A stretch of DNA of 64,000 nucleotides, taken from Macrotrachela quadricornifera (lineage: Eukaryota > Rotifera > Eurotatoria > Philodinida > Philodinidae). Of this stretch, positions 13,060 through 26,244 are shown piece after piece. The notes beneath the pieces are model-generated. The model ran no database searches, was not told the origin of the DNA, and saw only the letters and a list, made by a program, of their open reading frames with translations. The DNA is taken from contig JAJEKB010020060.1 of NCBI GenBank assembly GCA_022393335.1, forward strand, positions 22,267 through 86,266, given 5' to 3'. The translations under genes were made by a program, and so were the position numbers. Within the stretch, counting starts at the first letter, position 1. Every line of letters starts with the position of its first letter.

Positions 13060-13215
13060 GCAATAGTTATTTACAAAAGAGTTTCAGCCAATCAGATTTC
13101 GATGCATTTTTTTCTCCATATAGATAAGGACGGAACATGGGGTTGTTCGGACCAATTCGTGACTATCAGAGGTGCTCCACAAATATCCTCATAGAATCTC
13201 CCACGGTTATCAATT
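13060..13215 (+). repeat. Fragment of the repeat family seen at 27.4-27.9 kb
   Basis: CCAATCAGATTTCGATGC, then GATAAGGA and GGGGTTGTTCG, matches in order the unit found three times in the hAT-like MITE at 27265-27972. A shorter piece (TGTCGAAATCTGATTGG) also occurs near 16990. Confidence 0.65.
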
Positions 13216-14080
13216 ACATAAGCGAGTGACAATTTTCTGCTATTTGATTGGCCAGTTATCCAACGAAGAGAAAAGCTAAAGTGCCATTCTAAGTCATAAT
13301 ATAGTACTTGTGCGCAAACACATCGTCAATTTCGAGATTAAGGTCCTGACTATAGTGAAGGAAATAAATATGGTGAATAGAACCTTAACGTATCGAACTA
13401 TGTTTTTACATAAAATAATGTTAGGATCATTTATAAATCAATGGTAGTTTATTTGAATACACCGATCGTTTATGTATACGATCTAAAACCAAATTCGTTC
13501 GTTGTCGTTGCCAACAACATTAGTACTGAAAGTAAATGTTTGTAAAAGGGATGAGCAGAACAGCAAAATCTAATCGTTACTCTAAAGTAGAAAAATCACA
13601 TTTCAGCTTTTTTTTTGTATATTTTTTGGTCAATTATAGTAGCGAATCCATTCAAATTTGTGCAGCATCTAATAACAGATCGTCAAAAATCATTCTATTT
13701 AAAGTACCTTAAAGTGGAATGTCATTTCTTACTCATTTAATGTAATTTTAAATTATTGAGAATTTCCATTTAATTTAACTTATTCCTTTTTTAATTAATT
13801 CCTAAACTAAAAATGATATTCTACTATTATCTTGAAAGGTGTTTAGGGTATCCCAAAAATTTTCATTAGAGATCTAGGTGTAGACTTGGCATTTTTTAAC
13901 GATTATTCAGTGGTAATCTCCATAATTCTTCAAGAATTATTTAACGGTGGTCTTCAGAACTCTTCGGGCTTATCTTTGAGTAGTCTCCATTAGATATGCA
14001 CTAGTCCTAATTTAAGATTTAGCATCAGTATTACTAGATATATACATGTTTATTGAATCCTCACTTTTTTTACAGGTATT
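13216..14080. other. Intergenic, nothing recognised
   Basis: No coding, RNA or repeat structure beyond AT-rich composition could be supported. Confidence 0.4.
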
Positions 14081-14084
14081 CACG

Positions 14085-14470
14085 AGAACGAAAGGTTTAA
14101 TCTATTGCCAACAATTGGATCGAGTTGCGATAAAACTCAAGGAAAAATAGGATAGAATTTTTTTTTGCATGACAATGCCAGATTTCACACTGCAAATTCG
14201 AGACGTGAAAAACTATTGGAACTCGAATGGATTACGATTCCACATCCACCTTATTTTCCAGACTCGATTTCCACAGATTACTACTTGTACCGTTCTCTAT
14301 CTAATTATCTACGCGAGAAAATATTCGAAGACGAGAACGACCTTACATTGAACCTTGCGAACTTCTTCGACCAAAACTCTCAGGAGTTCTACCAACGAGA
14401 GATCCTTTCTCTACCAGAGCGCTAGCAAAAAGTCATAGATAGTAATAGAGCATGTATTATTGAAAGTTAG
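14085..14470 (+). pseudogene. Mariner transposase C-terminal fragment
   Basis: The piece reads HDNARFHTA, then IPHPPYFPDSISTDYYLYRSL, then a C-terminal tail, matching the second and third catalytic-acid blocks of mariner (DD34D) transposases. Upstream, YCQQLDRV lies in another frame and is separated by a stop. The tail stops at a TAG (14423-14425) where the family has Trp, and homology resumes after it (QKVIDSN). The N-terminal half is absent. This is a dead remnant. Confidence 0.85.
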
Positions 14471-15046
14471 TTGTAACCTTGAAATTAAAAATTTAAAGAA
14501 AAAACGCAAAAAATTTTTTGCCAACTCAATATTAGGACAAAGATCAGGTTTTAACAAGATGACTAAGCAAAATCAATAACTGATTTTATTTTGAGAAGGG
14601 GATTTAAGATCATTATTACATAATATTGATATCAATGAAATTCGAATATAAAATCAGTTCGAAATAATATTTGAAATTTTTCACTTTTCGATTAAAACGT
14701 ATCTCGACATGATTTTATTTGTAACTATGATTTTCAAACTACGAAAGTGTTTCGAATCAAAATATAATTTGATGGACATTGAGACAAAATAAATATTGTG
14801 AAAAGAAGAAAAAAACGAAATAATTATTTTTTTCTTTAATAAAAAATATTAACATTGATGTCTGTCAATTAAACCATACAATAATTTATTCATTAACATA
14901 GACATTTCATTTATCTTTATGATCAATTTCAGACAGAATGAAAGAAGAGAAAATATACATATATTTTTCTCAATTTTTCGGTTGAATTCTCATATAAAGT
15001 AAGATACATTAATTAACATGTTTGTTCAAATTGTTATTATAAATAA

Positions 15047-17143
15047 ATGAATATAGATAAAACTGTAAGACATCGTTTTGTCGATACTGTAGTTCCAAAT
15101 CTTCCTACTATTATTATTGAATGTTCTCATCAACCTTATTTTATAATAGAATATGCAACTGAACCTCTTGTTTCATTGGAAGAAGCATGTCGTCCATTGG
15201 AAATATTAATTAATAATTTATCAACATATGTTTCTCGAGCTAAAGATAAAAGTCGTTATCCTGCTAATAATTTATCTGAAGATGAATCTGCATCAATTTG
15301 TCTATATACAATGGAATGGAGTCCATCAAAAAAAAGTCTTTATGCTATACTTAATCAAACACTTCGTGATCCAAATAGATCAAAATCAACAATGAAACCA
15401 TGGTTTAAATATTTAAAATTATTTTTAACAGCACTTGCTAGATTACCTTCATTATCAAATTTTAATCAACCGCAATTTGTTTATCGTGGATTAAAAATGA
15501 GTATTGATAAGGAACTTTATAGAAAAGGTTCTTTTATTACATGGTGGTCATTTACTTCATATACTAAATCTCTTTCTTTACTTCAATCAGAAGCATTTTT
15601 GGGTAAAACAGGTGATAGAACAATATTCAATATTGAAACAATTAAAGGAAGAAATATATCATTACATTTAAATTTTGGTCATGAAGATGAAGTTATATTA
15701 ATTCCTGGAACTTATATGGAAGTTATATCAATAGTTAATCCAGCACCTCAACTTGATATAATTCATTTGAAAGAGAGACAATCTCCTATATGTCTTATCG
15801 ATCCTCCATTTCAAGGTATATAGAACAGATTATTACATTTTCTATATTGATTTTATTGTTTAGGTGCATTTGAAATCATTGAAGATAATACTATCGAAAA
15901 ACCTATGTAAGTAAATTTTGTTTTAAATAAATATTATTCAAATATTTAATTATAAGAACGACAAGATCATGGTATAAAAAGAAACGATTTATTTTTTCAA
16001 TATGTTTTATTATTATAATACCTATTATTCTTATATCAGTTTTACTTACTCAACGACAAAAAAACACATCAATCTCAGGTAATAAATATTATTTTTCTCA
16101 TATGAAACTCATGAAAGACTCGTATTTTTCTCGAAAGCAAAAAGTATTGCTAGAGTTCTTAGTCATTTCGCCGTCGAGGCCGACCACACTATCGATGACT
16201 AATCACATATAAAAGTATTCAGAAGGTAGGAAGCAGTAAACTATGCCATGAAAACGAGAAGATCAGAACTATTTTCAAGGCGAGTATGATCAAGCGACTA
16301 ATTCTTTATCAAGTGAAAATTTATAATATTTCAGAATTTTCTAACAAAAATCATTGTTTATGATAGAATTTCAAGTAAAAAAAACAGATGATTTATTCAA
16401 CTTACTGTTGAAGTTCATGTTTTCGAACGATATATCAACAATAATTGCCGATTATTATTATAAAAAGTTCATTCCCTGAATCCTATTTCCACTTCGAATA
16501 TCTCTGAAAGATATTTTTGAAAATGATCCTGTGAAATACTTTGTATATTCAAAAAAACACCGCACTTCGCGGATGCTGGATAACAATATAATTTATGTTT
16601 AAAAATAAAAGAGAAAAAGCTTGTCAGTACAAATCCTTTGGAACAAATATGTGGAAGTTTTCTAGGAGATGTGTGAATGGAAATCAGATATGTCCATCGC
16701 GGTTGAGAATCTACCGCTGTAGCGATGGTATTTTTAAAAATCTTTGAATTTTCAATACTGTGATCGGTTTAAACTAGAGTTGCTCCTGTCAATCGATCAT
16801 ATTCACCAAGTCTTATCGTGCAGCACACATCAATATCGAGATTATGTGGAAATTCTTTAATTTTTGAAATTTCTTTTATAAAAAAGCTGCCACCACTGCC
16901 ATTGCGGCAGCGGCGCGATGAACATCTCTGATGGAAATTTTTCATAACTGATAGATACATGCTTCATCCGAATAATGGCAGAAAAAACACTTGTCGAAAT
17001 CTGATTGGTCAAGAAAATTGACCAATAGGAGAAGGACTATACGTGAGACTTGACATAATATATATATATATATAGGTTATTTTTTGAATAGTATAAAATG
17101 ATTAGATCAATCTTCAATGACAACAGTAGCACATTCTTCGCAA
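15047..17143 (+). CDS. Arginine ADP-ribosyltransferase domain followed by a membrane segment
   Basis: The family transfers ADP-ribose from NAD to arginine. Exon 15047-15815 carries the R-S-E-x-E triad: VYRG with R147, SFTSYT at 168-173, and HEDEV with E213 and E215. Exons 15864-15905 and 15957-16078 join in frame and add a basic stretch followed by a strongly hydrophobic segment of about 22 residues (FSICFIIIIPIIILISVLL). With no N-terminal signal sequence, the catalytic domain is predicted cytoplasmic. A short Ser/Thr-rich exon may lie at about 17092-17143. Frame and phase allow the gene to continue into the VWD and NHL parts downstream. The ADP-ribosyltransferase exon itself is intact. Confidence 0.8.
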
Positions 17144-17194
17144 AGTAAAAATGATTAAATTCTAATAAATATTTTCTATGAATGATTTTTTCAG

Positions 17195-18760
17195 TATATG
17201 GAAATAATACAGCTGTTTGTCATTTTTTTGGTGATCCACATTTATTTACATATCCTTTGACTCCATACGATTTAAGATCATAATATTGGTGTCAAGAATA
17301 TGGAGAACAATTAATTTTAAAAAATCATTATATTACCTTTAAAGTTAATGTTATACAAGTATATTGGTATATTAAACAGGTTGAGTAAAATAATAATTTT
17401 CGAGATTTTATTCATTGTTTTATCGTAGTTTTTAGTTTGAAATATCATTCTATTCATATTCAGGAGAATTTCTTTGTACATTAACTGATAAATATAAACT
17501 ATGTGATAATTCCAGTAAGTTTTATTTATTATATATTAAATATGATTAAATATATCTTTTATTTAGATATAACTGTATTTGAAATAAATAATGATAAATG
17601 GATTGATATTATATATAAATATATTGGAATAAGAATACAAATACGATTACAACCAATTGTAGATTGTTACAAATATTTTCAACTGAAAATTATTTTTTGT
17701 TTTTTTTTTAGACATTATTTATTGATATAAGTATCTATTTGAATTTCAATTTAATATATGTATCTCAAGGTTTATGTATAAATCCGAGTGAATATTGTCA
17801 AATTGAATCAATAGGAATAAATACTCGACAAATCCAAAGAGTTAACGATATTCAAATGAAGATTGATTATAATCCAATACAATTATGTTATTTATATTTA
17901 AATGGAGCTATTAATATAACTAGAGTATTAAATATAACTTATCAAACCGAAATGATTTCAAATCTTAATATTTATTGTTTACATGATTTCATAATGACAA
18001 ATTATTCAACAGTATGTTAACAATTTTAATATTTACTTTTCGGATAATAGTCGAAAGATATATAATCATTTATTTTTCTCATGTTTTTATTGCATAAAAT
18101 TGTCTAAAACTTTCGGATATTTCTGTTATCTTGTACAGAATACATAAGAAAATTTCAATACAATTTGACTATCATAGAATTAATACTGATAGAAATTTTC
18201 GACCGACCGGTTCGATCTATGCTAATTATTAAATATAATTGAATTTATATTATTGTTTAAAGTGGTATATCTAGTATATATGTATTGTTAGCAGAAGTTA
18301 CAAACTTATTGAATCTAACAGATGAACAATATGAAATATTTGTCAATAAAAGTGTTGCAGTAGTTAATGAAGTTTTACAAAATATTTATTATGAAATAAC
18401 ATTAGGTAAGAAATTTTTTATTGGTTGATGCTATGTGTTACTGTCATTATATTTAAATAAAGACATACATTCTATATTTATCAAAATTGAAAATTCTTAA
18501 ATTTTTCTGTTTTCTAAAATCCAATCTTTAGAATCAAAACAAACGAACTCAATCAATTATATATCAACATTTTTTTTTCAAAGTTTTTCATTTTAATAAA
18601 TTGTATTTATAGGAACAAATTATACGACAGTTAACTCGATAACAGTACTTTCAACATCATCAAATCCAATGGTAATAATTACGACGGGAGAAACAACTTC
18701 ATCAACCAGTCTGAGTTCTGGTAAATATCATATTTGATTGACAGATAAGTATTCCCTTTA
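17195..18760 (+). pseudogene. VWD-like region continuing the ADP-ribosyltransferase gene, with in-frame stop
   Basis: Exon 17195 onward joins phase-correctly to the membrane exon. It reads CHFFGDPHLFTYP, the GDPH signature that opens von Willebrand type D domains. A TAA follows soon after, at about 17281 (LRS-stop-YWC). Further short exons in the same direction give GEFLCTLTDKYKLCDN, DITVFEINNDKW, and a stretch with SQGLCIN and further Cys residues, as expected for the rest of a VWD domain. A Ser/Thr-rich spacer lies near 18615-18720. Exon edges here are uncertain. The stop argues for a decayed copy. Confidence 0.5.
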
Positions 18761-18969
18761 ATCGACAAATCAGATATGAGGAAAAGGCACTAATTACTCA
18801 ATTTTAATATATTTGATTGACAGAAAATGTTTTGTTTTCTCTCATCAGTTGATTGTCTACTTTGATAATTTTGAACACAAAATTGTTCTGTTAGATACAA
18901 ATTTATTTCGTCCAAAAAATATTGTAGAGGTTCTATCTATGTAAAGTATTCGTATTTTCATTATTTTAG

Positions 18970-19862
18970 TTCTTCCACTAATTCCTCCAAATGCCAGATA
19001 GGCAAGTGAAGGTGTTATTGTCGCGGGAGGAAATAGCCGAGGTAATGCATCAAACCAACTCTACTATCCTTCTGGCTTATATGTGGATGATGATCAAACA
19101 ATCTATATTGCTGATCGGCTGAATGATCGTATTATGTCATGGAAGGCTAATGCAACAGTTGGTCAAGTAGTGGCCAGTGGAAATGGACGAGGAAATCAAG
19201 CAAATCAGTTGAACGAAATAACAGATGTCTATGTCGACAAAGAAACAAACAATCTTATTATTTGTGATTGGGGAAATCGACGAATTGTACAATGGTCTCG
19301 TCAATATGGTATGAATGATGGAAAAACGATTATCTCGGATATCGATTGTTATGGAGTGACTATGGATAATCAGAGATTTTTATACGTCTCTGATATTGTC
19401 AAAAATCAAACCATACGATATAAAATAGGAAATAAAAATGGAACAATAGTTGGAGCTAATTTTAGTTATCCCAGTACTCTTTTTGTCGATCAAGATTATT
19501 CTCTCTATGTAATGGACACAAATAATGATCGTGTGATAAAGTATATCAAGGATGAAAAAGATGGCATTGTTGTGGCTGGTGGTCATGGTACAAGAAATGC
19601 TCTTACACAACTAAGACATCCGTTTGGCGTATATGTCGATCAGCTAGGCACAGTCTATGTCTCGGATTCTTGGAATAATCGAACAATGCGTTGGACAAAA
19701 GGATCGACAGAGGAAACTATTATGATTAATGGAAACAATAGTGTACCGATAAAAGATCGATTAGCATATCCAAGAAGTTTGTCATTCGATCAATATGGAA
19801 ACTGCTATTTAGTCGATTTGAACAATGATCGAGACCTACGATACGATATCATTAAGAATTGA
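18970..19862 (+). pseudogene. NHL-repeat beta-propeller protein, C-terminal exon with in-frame TAG
   Basis: At least five NHL blades are visible: repeated YVDDDQTIYIADRLNDR, VYVDKETNNLIICDWGNRR, FVDQDYSLYVMDTNNDR and VYVDQLGTVYVSDSWNNR. GGNSRGN-type loops lie between them. NHL propellers mediate binding; in bdelloids they are abundant and often extracellular. After the splice acceptor the frame reads PPNAR, then TAG at 18999-19001, then ASEGVIVAGG. Relatives have Trp at that place (NAKW pattern). Beyond the TAG the frame is open to the TGA at 19860. It probably forms the last exon of the gene starting at 15047. Confidence 0.75.
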
Positions 19863-20132
19863 TTTCACCTATTATATTATATGTCGAATAATCGAGTTAA
19901 TTAAATGATTATTCTATGTTTGCTTTGTTAACTATCATTATTTTGAATAGTTTTATTGTGCATATGAAAAACATTTTTGAATTTATAAGCATTTTTTATG
20001 GTTTTTCAAAATTTATATTTATCTGATTGTAACGTTGCTCTTGCTCTTTTCAATTTTTTTCTATGTTTTGATTCTTACTTATTATTTGATTATAAATTTG
20101 TTTTAAAAAGTATATTTTGTGAATATCATAAT

Positions 20133-20750
20133 AACGAGTGGTCCATAAATAATGACGGTCTCCATATTTTGACTATAACTGTTTTTTCGTTTTGGTCTAT
20201 AGAGCTGATTCTTTTTCCAAAAGATGCGCCGTCAAATTCTCTACAAAACCATAATCAAACACTTCTATAATAAATTAAAGAACAAAACTAAACGAAGATT
20301 ATCCAACACATGAAAAGTATACTCAACTTTCAAAGCTAGGAGATGTCTTATGAAAGGTTAGTGTTTATGTCTCTTTTTTATAGTCAAGGTCGTTTGTGTT
20401 AAAAGCAAATCATACCATAAGATACAGCGTGAAAAGCACTTCACGCTACACCTTATGACGTAATTTGCTTTTAAAATAAGCGTATTAAATGCAAAAAAAA
20501 GAGATACAAACACCAATCATTCGCTATGAAACATTCGTTAAATTTGAAAGTTGGCTACTTTTTATTTCTTGGATAATCTTCGTTTAGTTTTTTTTCTTTA
20601 ATTTATTATAGAAGTATGTTTGATTATGATTTTGTAGAGAATTTGACGGCACATCTTTTGGCAAAAGAATCAGCTCTATAAATCAAAAAGAAAAAAAAAG
20701 TTATAGTCAAAATATAGAGACTGTCATTATTTATGGACCACTCGTTGCAT
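20133..20750. mobile_element. Foldback element of about 615 bp
   Basis: This is an almost complete palindrome. The ends are ACGAGTGGTCCATAAATAAT and its complement ATTATTTATGGACCACTCGT. The arms are about 300 bp. The centre (about 20400-20475) carries a second short palindrome (AGCGTGAAAAGCACTTCACGCT). Reading frames in the arms are incidental. Confidence 0.85.
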
Positions 20751-21194
20751 TATTTATTCGAACGATAAACATCATATCTGTTATCTATATGTGCATGTAT
20801 GTGGTGATTGCTTTCATTTCATATGTATAGTTTTCTTCTGAAGAAATCATTGAAGCATATCGAACATTCATACAACAAGCTATTTTTCTTTCTTCATTTT
20901 GTATCCATATGTTGTATGTGTGCGATTTTTTGTTTCATTCTGCTTTCAATAGTGTAACATAAATTGCAATTTACGCATATAGTCATACATTTTTATGCTA
21001 CATCACAGAGTATATTGTGCATCAATCATACAATTGCAATGGCCTTCAGTCTTTCTACCTACTCTTTCCTACGCTATCTCTTGTTACTTATTACAAGTGC
21101 TGACGAAAATATTATCATAATAGCTCTAATCAAGATAAATAAAAAGTGATTGCAAAAACACATTATTTTCATTTTCTAAATCGAAGATACACTG

Positions 21195-21592
21195 ATGGCT
21201 AGCAAACAAGAAAAAGGTATATATATGTATTGGTTTATCCTCATATTCTTGTAAAATATTGAACATATATATAGATGTTACGACGTCAAATACGTCAGAT
21301 GAAACGTGTGCAAAACAAGTTTGTCCCAAAGCTGGTTGTGACTGCTCTTTTTTAATTCGTTTTTCATGCAATATCGATCTATGTAACAGGACTAAAGTTT
21401 TTTTTACAAAGTCTACGATATAATTAAAGAATGCATTTGTGGCGATGTAGACTTTTCAGTTCTAACGTCCTAGTCATTCTTAATGAATAACAACATACTT
21501 AAAACAGAGTCATTTTGCGAATCTTCCAATTCATTTACCGTGTAATCCTATATTATATGAATGTCTCAGTCAATCCATTTGTGTGAATAGAG
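21195..21592 (+). CDS. Possible small Cys-rich protein, split exons
   Basis: An ATG at 21195 starts MASKQEK. A GT-AG intron 21217-21274 joins in phase to DVTTSNTSDETCAKQVCPKAGCDCS...SCNIDLC. A later segment (about 21505-21592) reads LPCNPILYECLSQSICVNR before a GTAAGT donor. The paired Cys spacing looks like a small disulfide-rich module. No family was recognised, the exon linkage is uncertain and there is no signal peptide. Confidence 0.3.
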
Positions 21593-21639
21593 TAAGTACA
21601 TTTTGAATGGTAAACATCTTGAAAAGTATTTGTTTATCG

Positions 21640-23130
21640 TGTGATTGTCAACAATATGATCATGTCTCGATCTTTACGTCGAAGTAAGTAAAATAGTTGA
21701 AGATGTTCTTTATGAGATTTATATATTTGTTATGTAAAAGTCAATCGTGTTCTCATCTTAAGACTTTGACTTTAAAGTAAGCAAAATATTTGAAAAGACT
21801 CTTTTTCATGTGATTTATTTATTGGTCATATAATCGTCATCCACCTCATTATCTTCTAAACTTTTGCTTCAGCTTGAGTAAAATACTTAAACAGGATCTT
21901 TATGGAATTTATTTATTTGTTATGCAATTATCGATCATATCACTATAGTTAGATCTTTTTTTAAAGTTAGTAAAATAGATGAAAAGAGTCATACTGACAA
22001 TTGTTCGTTTGACATGTAATCGTCGATAATGCTATCATCTTGAGACCTTTCCTTTGCAGAAAGAAAAAGACTTGGAAAGAGGTATAGTGAGATTTATTCA
22101 TTTGTTCTGCAACTGTCGGTCATATTAACATGGTAAAACCTTGGCTTCGAAATTAGTGATACAATGAAACAGAGTCGTGGTATGAACTATTCATTTGTCA
22201 TTTGATCATTGATCTTATCATCAATCCTAAATGATTGTGTTTTTCTGATTAGCTTGACAAATAAAACAATGGATGTTTAAAATGTGGTGCTTCTGATTAT
22301 TTATTAGTTGTGTGATTATTGGTCGTGTCACTATCTTCAAATATTTGCTTTGAAATGAGGAAAATAGTTGAACAGAGTGTTTATGAGAATTATGCATTTG
22401 TCATATAACGATTGATCATATCACTATTTTCAAATTGTTACTTCTAACAGAACAAAATAGTTGAAAATAGTCTTCATGAAAATTATACATGTGTTAAGTT
22501 ATTGTCGATCAAATTATTATCTTCGAACATTTGCTTCGTAAAAAGCAAAATAGTGTGAATAGAATCTTACTTAAAATTATTCATTTTTCATGTAATTGTT
22601 GACTATGTTACAATCTTCAAATCTTTGCTTCGACGAGAAAAAATTAGTTAAATATAATCTTTTTACTATATAATCGTTTGCCATGTAATCATCGATCATG
22701 TTATCATCCTTTAGAACTTTTCTTCAAAGTGAAAAAAATAATTGACAAAGATCATGCTGAGAATCAATCATTAGTCATATAATCGTAGATCATCTTACTA
22801 TTTTTAGATTGTTCTTAGAATGAATCAAAATAACTGAACAGAGTCGTGGTGCAAATTAATTATTTATTTTGTGATTGTTGATTAATTCATCATGTTTAGA
22901 CTTTTGTTTTGAATAAGACAAAAGAACAGAATAAGATCTTCTTTATAATTTTTTATGTGTCACGTGATTATCGACTATATGATCATCTTTGATATTTTGG
23001 TTCAAAATAAGGAGAATAGTAAAACAGAATCATTGTGTGAATTATGCATTTGTAATGTCATGATCGATCATATCACCATCTTCAAAATTTTGCTTCGATG
23101 TAAGCAAAATAGTTGAGCAAAATCTTGAGT
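21640..23130. repeat. Degenerate satellite, period about 95 bp
   Basis: A motif GTAAAATAGTTGAAAAGA followed by ATTTGTCATGTAATCGTCGAT and ATCTTCAAACTTTTGCTTC recurs about every 93-98 bp (for example near 21686, 21780, 21877, 21968), giving about 15 diverged copies. No coding content. Confidence 0.8.
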
Positions 23131-24280
23131 GTGGTAAATGCGGACATCATGATCGTTTAGTATTAGTACGATCATCAAGTTTAACTGAATGTTATTTTTT
23201 CTTTTAGAGATGGTACAATAACAGAATATAAAGATGGTATGAATTATGCAATGATCTTGTCGTTGCCATCACTTATTTATGAAACAGACATATTACATTT
23301 CTTATAAACGAATTTCTGGAACAAGTTTATTGTTGTACCGCCTGTTGGCCTCGTAATAATTCATTTAATATTTAAACCTCTCTATTAGATTTAAAAGCAG
23401 ATTGATGCTTGAAAATTATGATATAATCTAACAAATTCTTTAACCTGCTAACTGAGTAAACAATCATACAGAAAATAACAAACTTATTTGTCACTTATCA
23501 TAAAAGGAAAATATCATGGTACATTGTCTGACATTTTCTATAACTACGTTTTCCACTTTTGTCATCGATAATACTTCTTTCTCTTTCTAGCGTTTCCCAC
23601 TTGTTATGTCTTGTCTCTGCTTACTTTTCATTTACAATAAACCATTTGACTTTCCGACAAGATTAAAGATAATACTATAATAAATGCGGAAACCTCGGAT
23701 TTTATCCGAAAGTTAGGTGTACTACAAAAAGTGTATGAGAGAGACGAGTCATTTAGGAATGTCTGGACATCAAAATTACTATGAGAAATTTATTCTATGA
23801 GCACAATTTCCGTTGACTGTTGCTCATCCGAAAGGATTTAAGGTCGAATACAGCTCATATTCGGGCTCTCCGCCTTCATATACCCTAAGGCAACCGTTTT
23901 TTATCATGACTTGATTTTTATTGATTCCTGCTCAACCAGCGGAGTCTCGAGACAAATGGAGTTCAGATTCCAGCTCTCCGACCTAGGAAATCTCGAAGTA
24001 ACATACCTGTGACCTTAAGATAGAGCTCTATCTATGGGTCAACGAGACCATTGACAACGTTGGAACCACTTCCTGCATAACTAGGTTTGCCATGTAGACA
24101 ACTTAGCCTTCTCATTTTTTTTATATATTATATACCATTTTGTAGCGTGTAAAATTCTCTATCGAATGGTGTATAACAAATTGGGTTTTATTCGACTCTA
24201 ATAGAAAAGGTTCTTACAAGAACGGCCATATACCGATCTTCCCATTGAAAAAAACGTAGGGAAAAATCGATATTTTTACA
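23131..24280. other. Mostly unassigned sequence
   Basis: A short plus-strand stretch at about 23130-23215 could read CGHHDRLVLVRSSSLTECYF, but it has no clear partners. The rest is AT-rich with no supported exon. Confidence 0.3.
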
Positions 24281-24284
24281 ATAA

Positions 24285-24475
24285 CTCAGAGTGCGATCGT
24301 CCAATCAGGTTCAACTTCGAACTCGACTGAGATATTGATGAGACTAAACTATATAGAAAATTTCACCACGATCCGACCCTCCTTTCGAAAGTTATTATGT
24401 AAACAAACGGTCGGACACACTGACCGATTCTAGAAGTGTGTTCACTTTTTGAGTACGCCAAAAAACTAGGCAAGA
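24285..24475 (+). repeat. Copy 1 of the GTAAACGG/GAGTAC-hairpin repeat family
   Basis: It carries the ordered landmarks GAACTCGACTGAGATATTGAT, GTAAACAAACGGTCGGACACAC, CTGACCGATTCTAGA and CACTTTTTGAGTACG. These are shared with two better preserved copies at 26.4-26.96 kb. Confidence 0.75.
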
Positions 24476-24739
24476 CAAATTATTTTCGAATGAGTTTTTA
24501 TTTGCATCTAGCGGGATTACGGTCGTAAACAACCTCATGAATCTATAAGAGATATACGATAGATACAGACGTCAGTATTTTCATAATAGTTCACCAATAT
24601 TAATACCTATCGAATACGAGTTTTTACGATTCAATAGTTCTTTTTATTAACTAAAAAACCATGCATCTGGGAAACCCCATAACCACTAGTTATTTGAAAC
24701 ATATCTAGACAATTTAGTTTCTAGATAGAGAGAACCCAT

Positions 24740-26192
24740 GGGAAACGCACCGCATTTACGTCGACCATCTCAGAATCGGGTCAAACCGTCAGGGTTTATA
24801 GAGCTCGACGAGCTGATCATTTTGGTATGAAATAATACTAGGTTTGAATGTATTTTCGCTTAAAACAAGCCAAAATATAGTTATATGAATTTAGCCTAAA
24901 ATATGGTAAAACTGAAAAATCTTGGTCTTTTAGAGAATATTCCTAGAACATTTTCCTCCTTATTTTATAACCAAAAAACAACAATCTATATATATTCTGA
25001 TAGCCCATCGTTGGCTCTTTCAAACCATATAAAATTCGAATACTTCAGGTTAGCATGGCAAATTTTTTAAAGGCAAGACGCTTGATCGATCACTACATAA
25101 ACTTTCTCTCCTAGTGACAAGGCCAAGCCGGATTTGGAAGAGGGGTGGTATGGTAGGTTTTGTAGAGCGTCACTTGCTCTATCTTCTGATATATAAGACT
25201 CCCTGCGCCGTTTCGATTTTCATCTGCTAAAGAGCCTAAATGTTTATTTCCTCACGTAATAGGATAAATTTCACTTCTCATTCAAGATTTTTTCGAGGAA
25301 AAACTCGATGAAATAATTTGAAAATTTCAACCCAAATAGATCTCAACGAGTAGAGAAAGAAGTCTGTGAAATTCTACGAATCATTATGTTTTCTTGCCTG
25401 TCATCTTATGGTTGTAACATATGATGCATACTTGAACGATATGCAATGTTATTTATTCAACATTCAATTCTATTATGAGACTATGTTGATGTTGATGTAA
25501 GATAAATAGATTTATCTGAACTCGAATATTCTCATTTGAAAATGCTAAAACAACAAGAATTTGAGAGAGTGATTCATGAATCTAGCACATTTCACGGAAA
25601 ACCAAGTCCGTTCTAAATCATGTGATCGAGTTTTTCTTCGAAAAAATCTTGAATGAGAAGTGAAATTTATCCTATTACGTGAGGAAATAAACATTTAGGC
25701 TCTTTAGCAGATGAAAATCGAAACGGCGCAGGGAGTCTTATATATCAGAAGATAGAGCAAGTGACGCTCTACAAAACCTACCATACCACCCCTCTTCCAA
25801 ATTCGGCTTGGCCTTGTCACTAGGAGAGAAAGTTTATGTAGTGATCGATCAAGCGTCTTGCCTTTAAAAAATTTGCCATGCTAACCTGAAGTATTCGAAT
25901 TTTATATGGTTTGAAAGAGCCAACGATGGGCTATCAGAATATATATAGATTGTTGTTTTTTGGTTATAAAATAAGGAGGAAAATGTTCTCGGAATATTCT
26001 CTAAAAGACCAAGATTTTTCAGTTTTACCATATTTTAGGCTAAATTCATATAACTATATTTTGGCTTGTTTTAAGCGAAAATACATTCAAACCTAGTATT
26101 ATTTCATACCAAAATGATCAGCTCGTCGAGCTCTATAAACCCTGACGGTTTGACCCGATTCTGAGATGGTTGACGTAAATGCGGTACGTTTC
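24740..26192. mobile_element. Large palindrome, two arms of about 570 bp, about 315 bp spacer
   Basis: The left arm (24740-25309) and right arm (25624-26192) are near-identical reverse complements over their whole length. Only scattered differences were seen, such as GAACATTTTCC versus GAAAATGTTC(T)C. The spacer has no coding potential. The 61-residue frame at 25911 lies in the right arm and is incidental. High arm identity implies a recent inverted duplication or gene conversion between the arms. Confidence 0.9.
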
Positions 26193-26244
26193 CAATAGAT
26201 TCTCTCATAGAAATTTTGTGCATTTGAGACCTTTTTTAGGTGAT

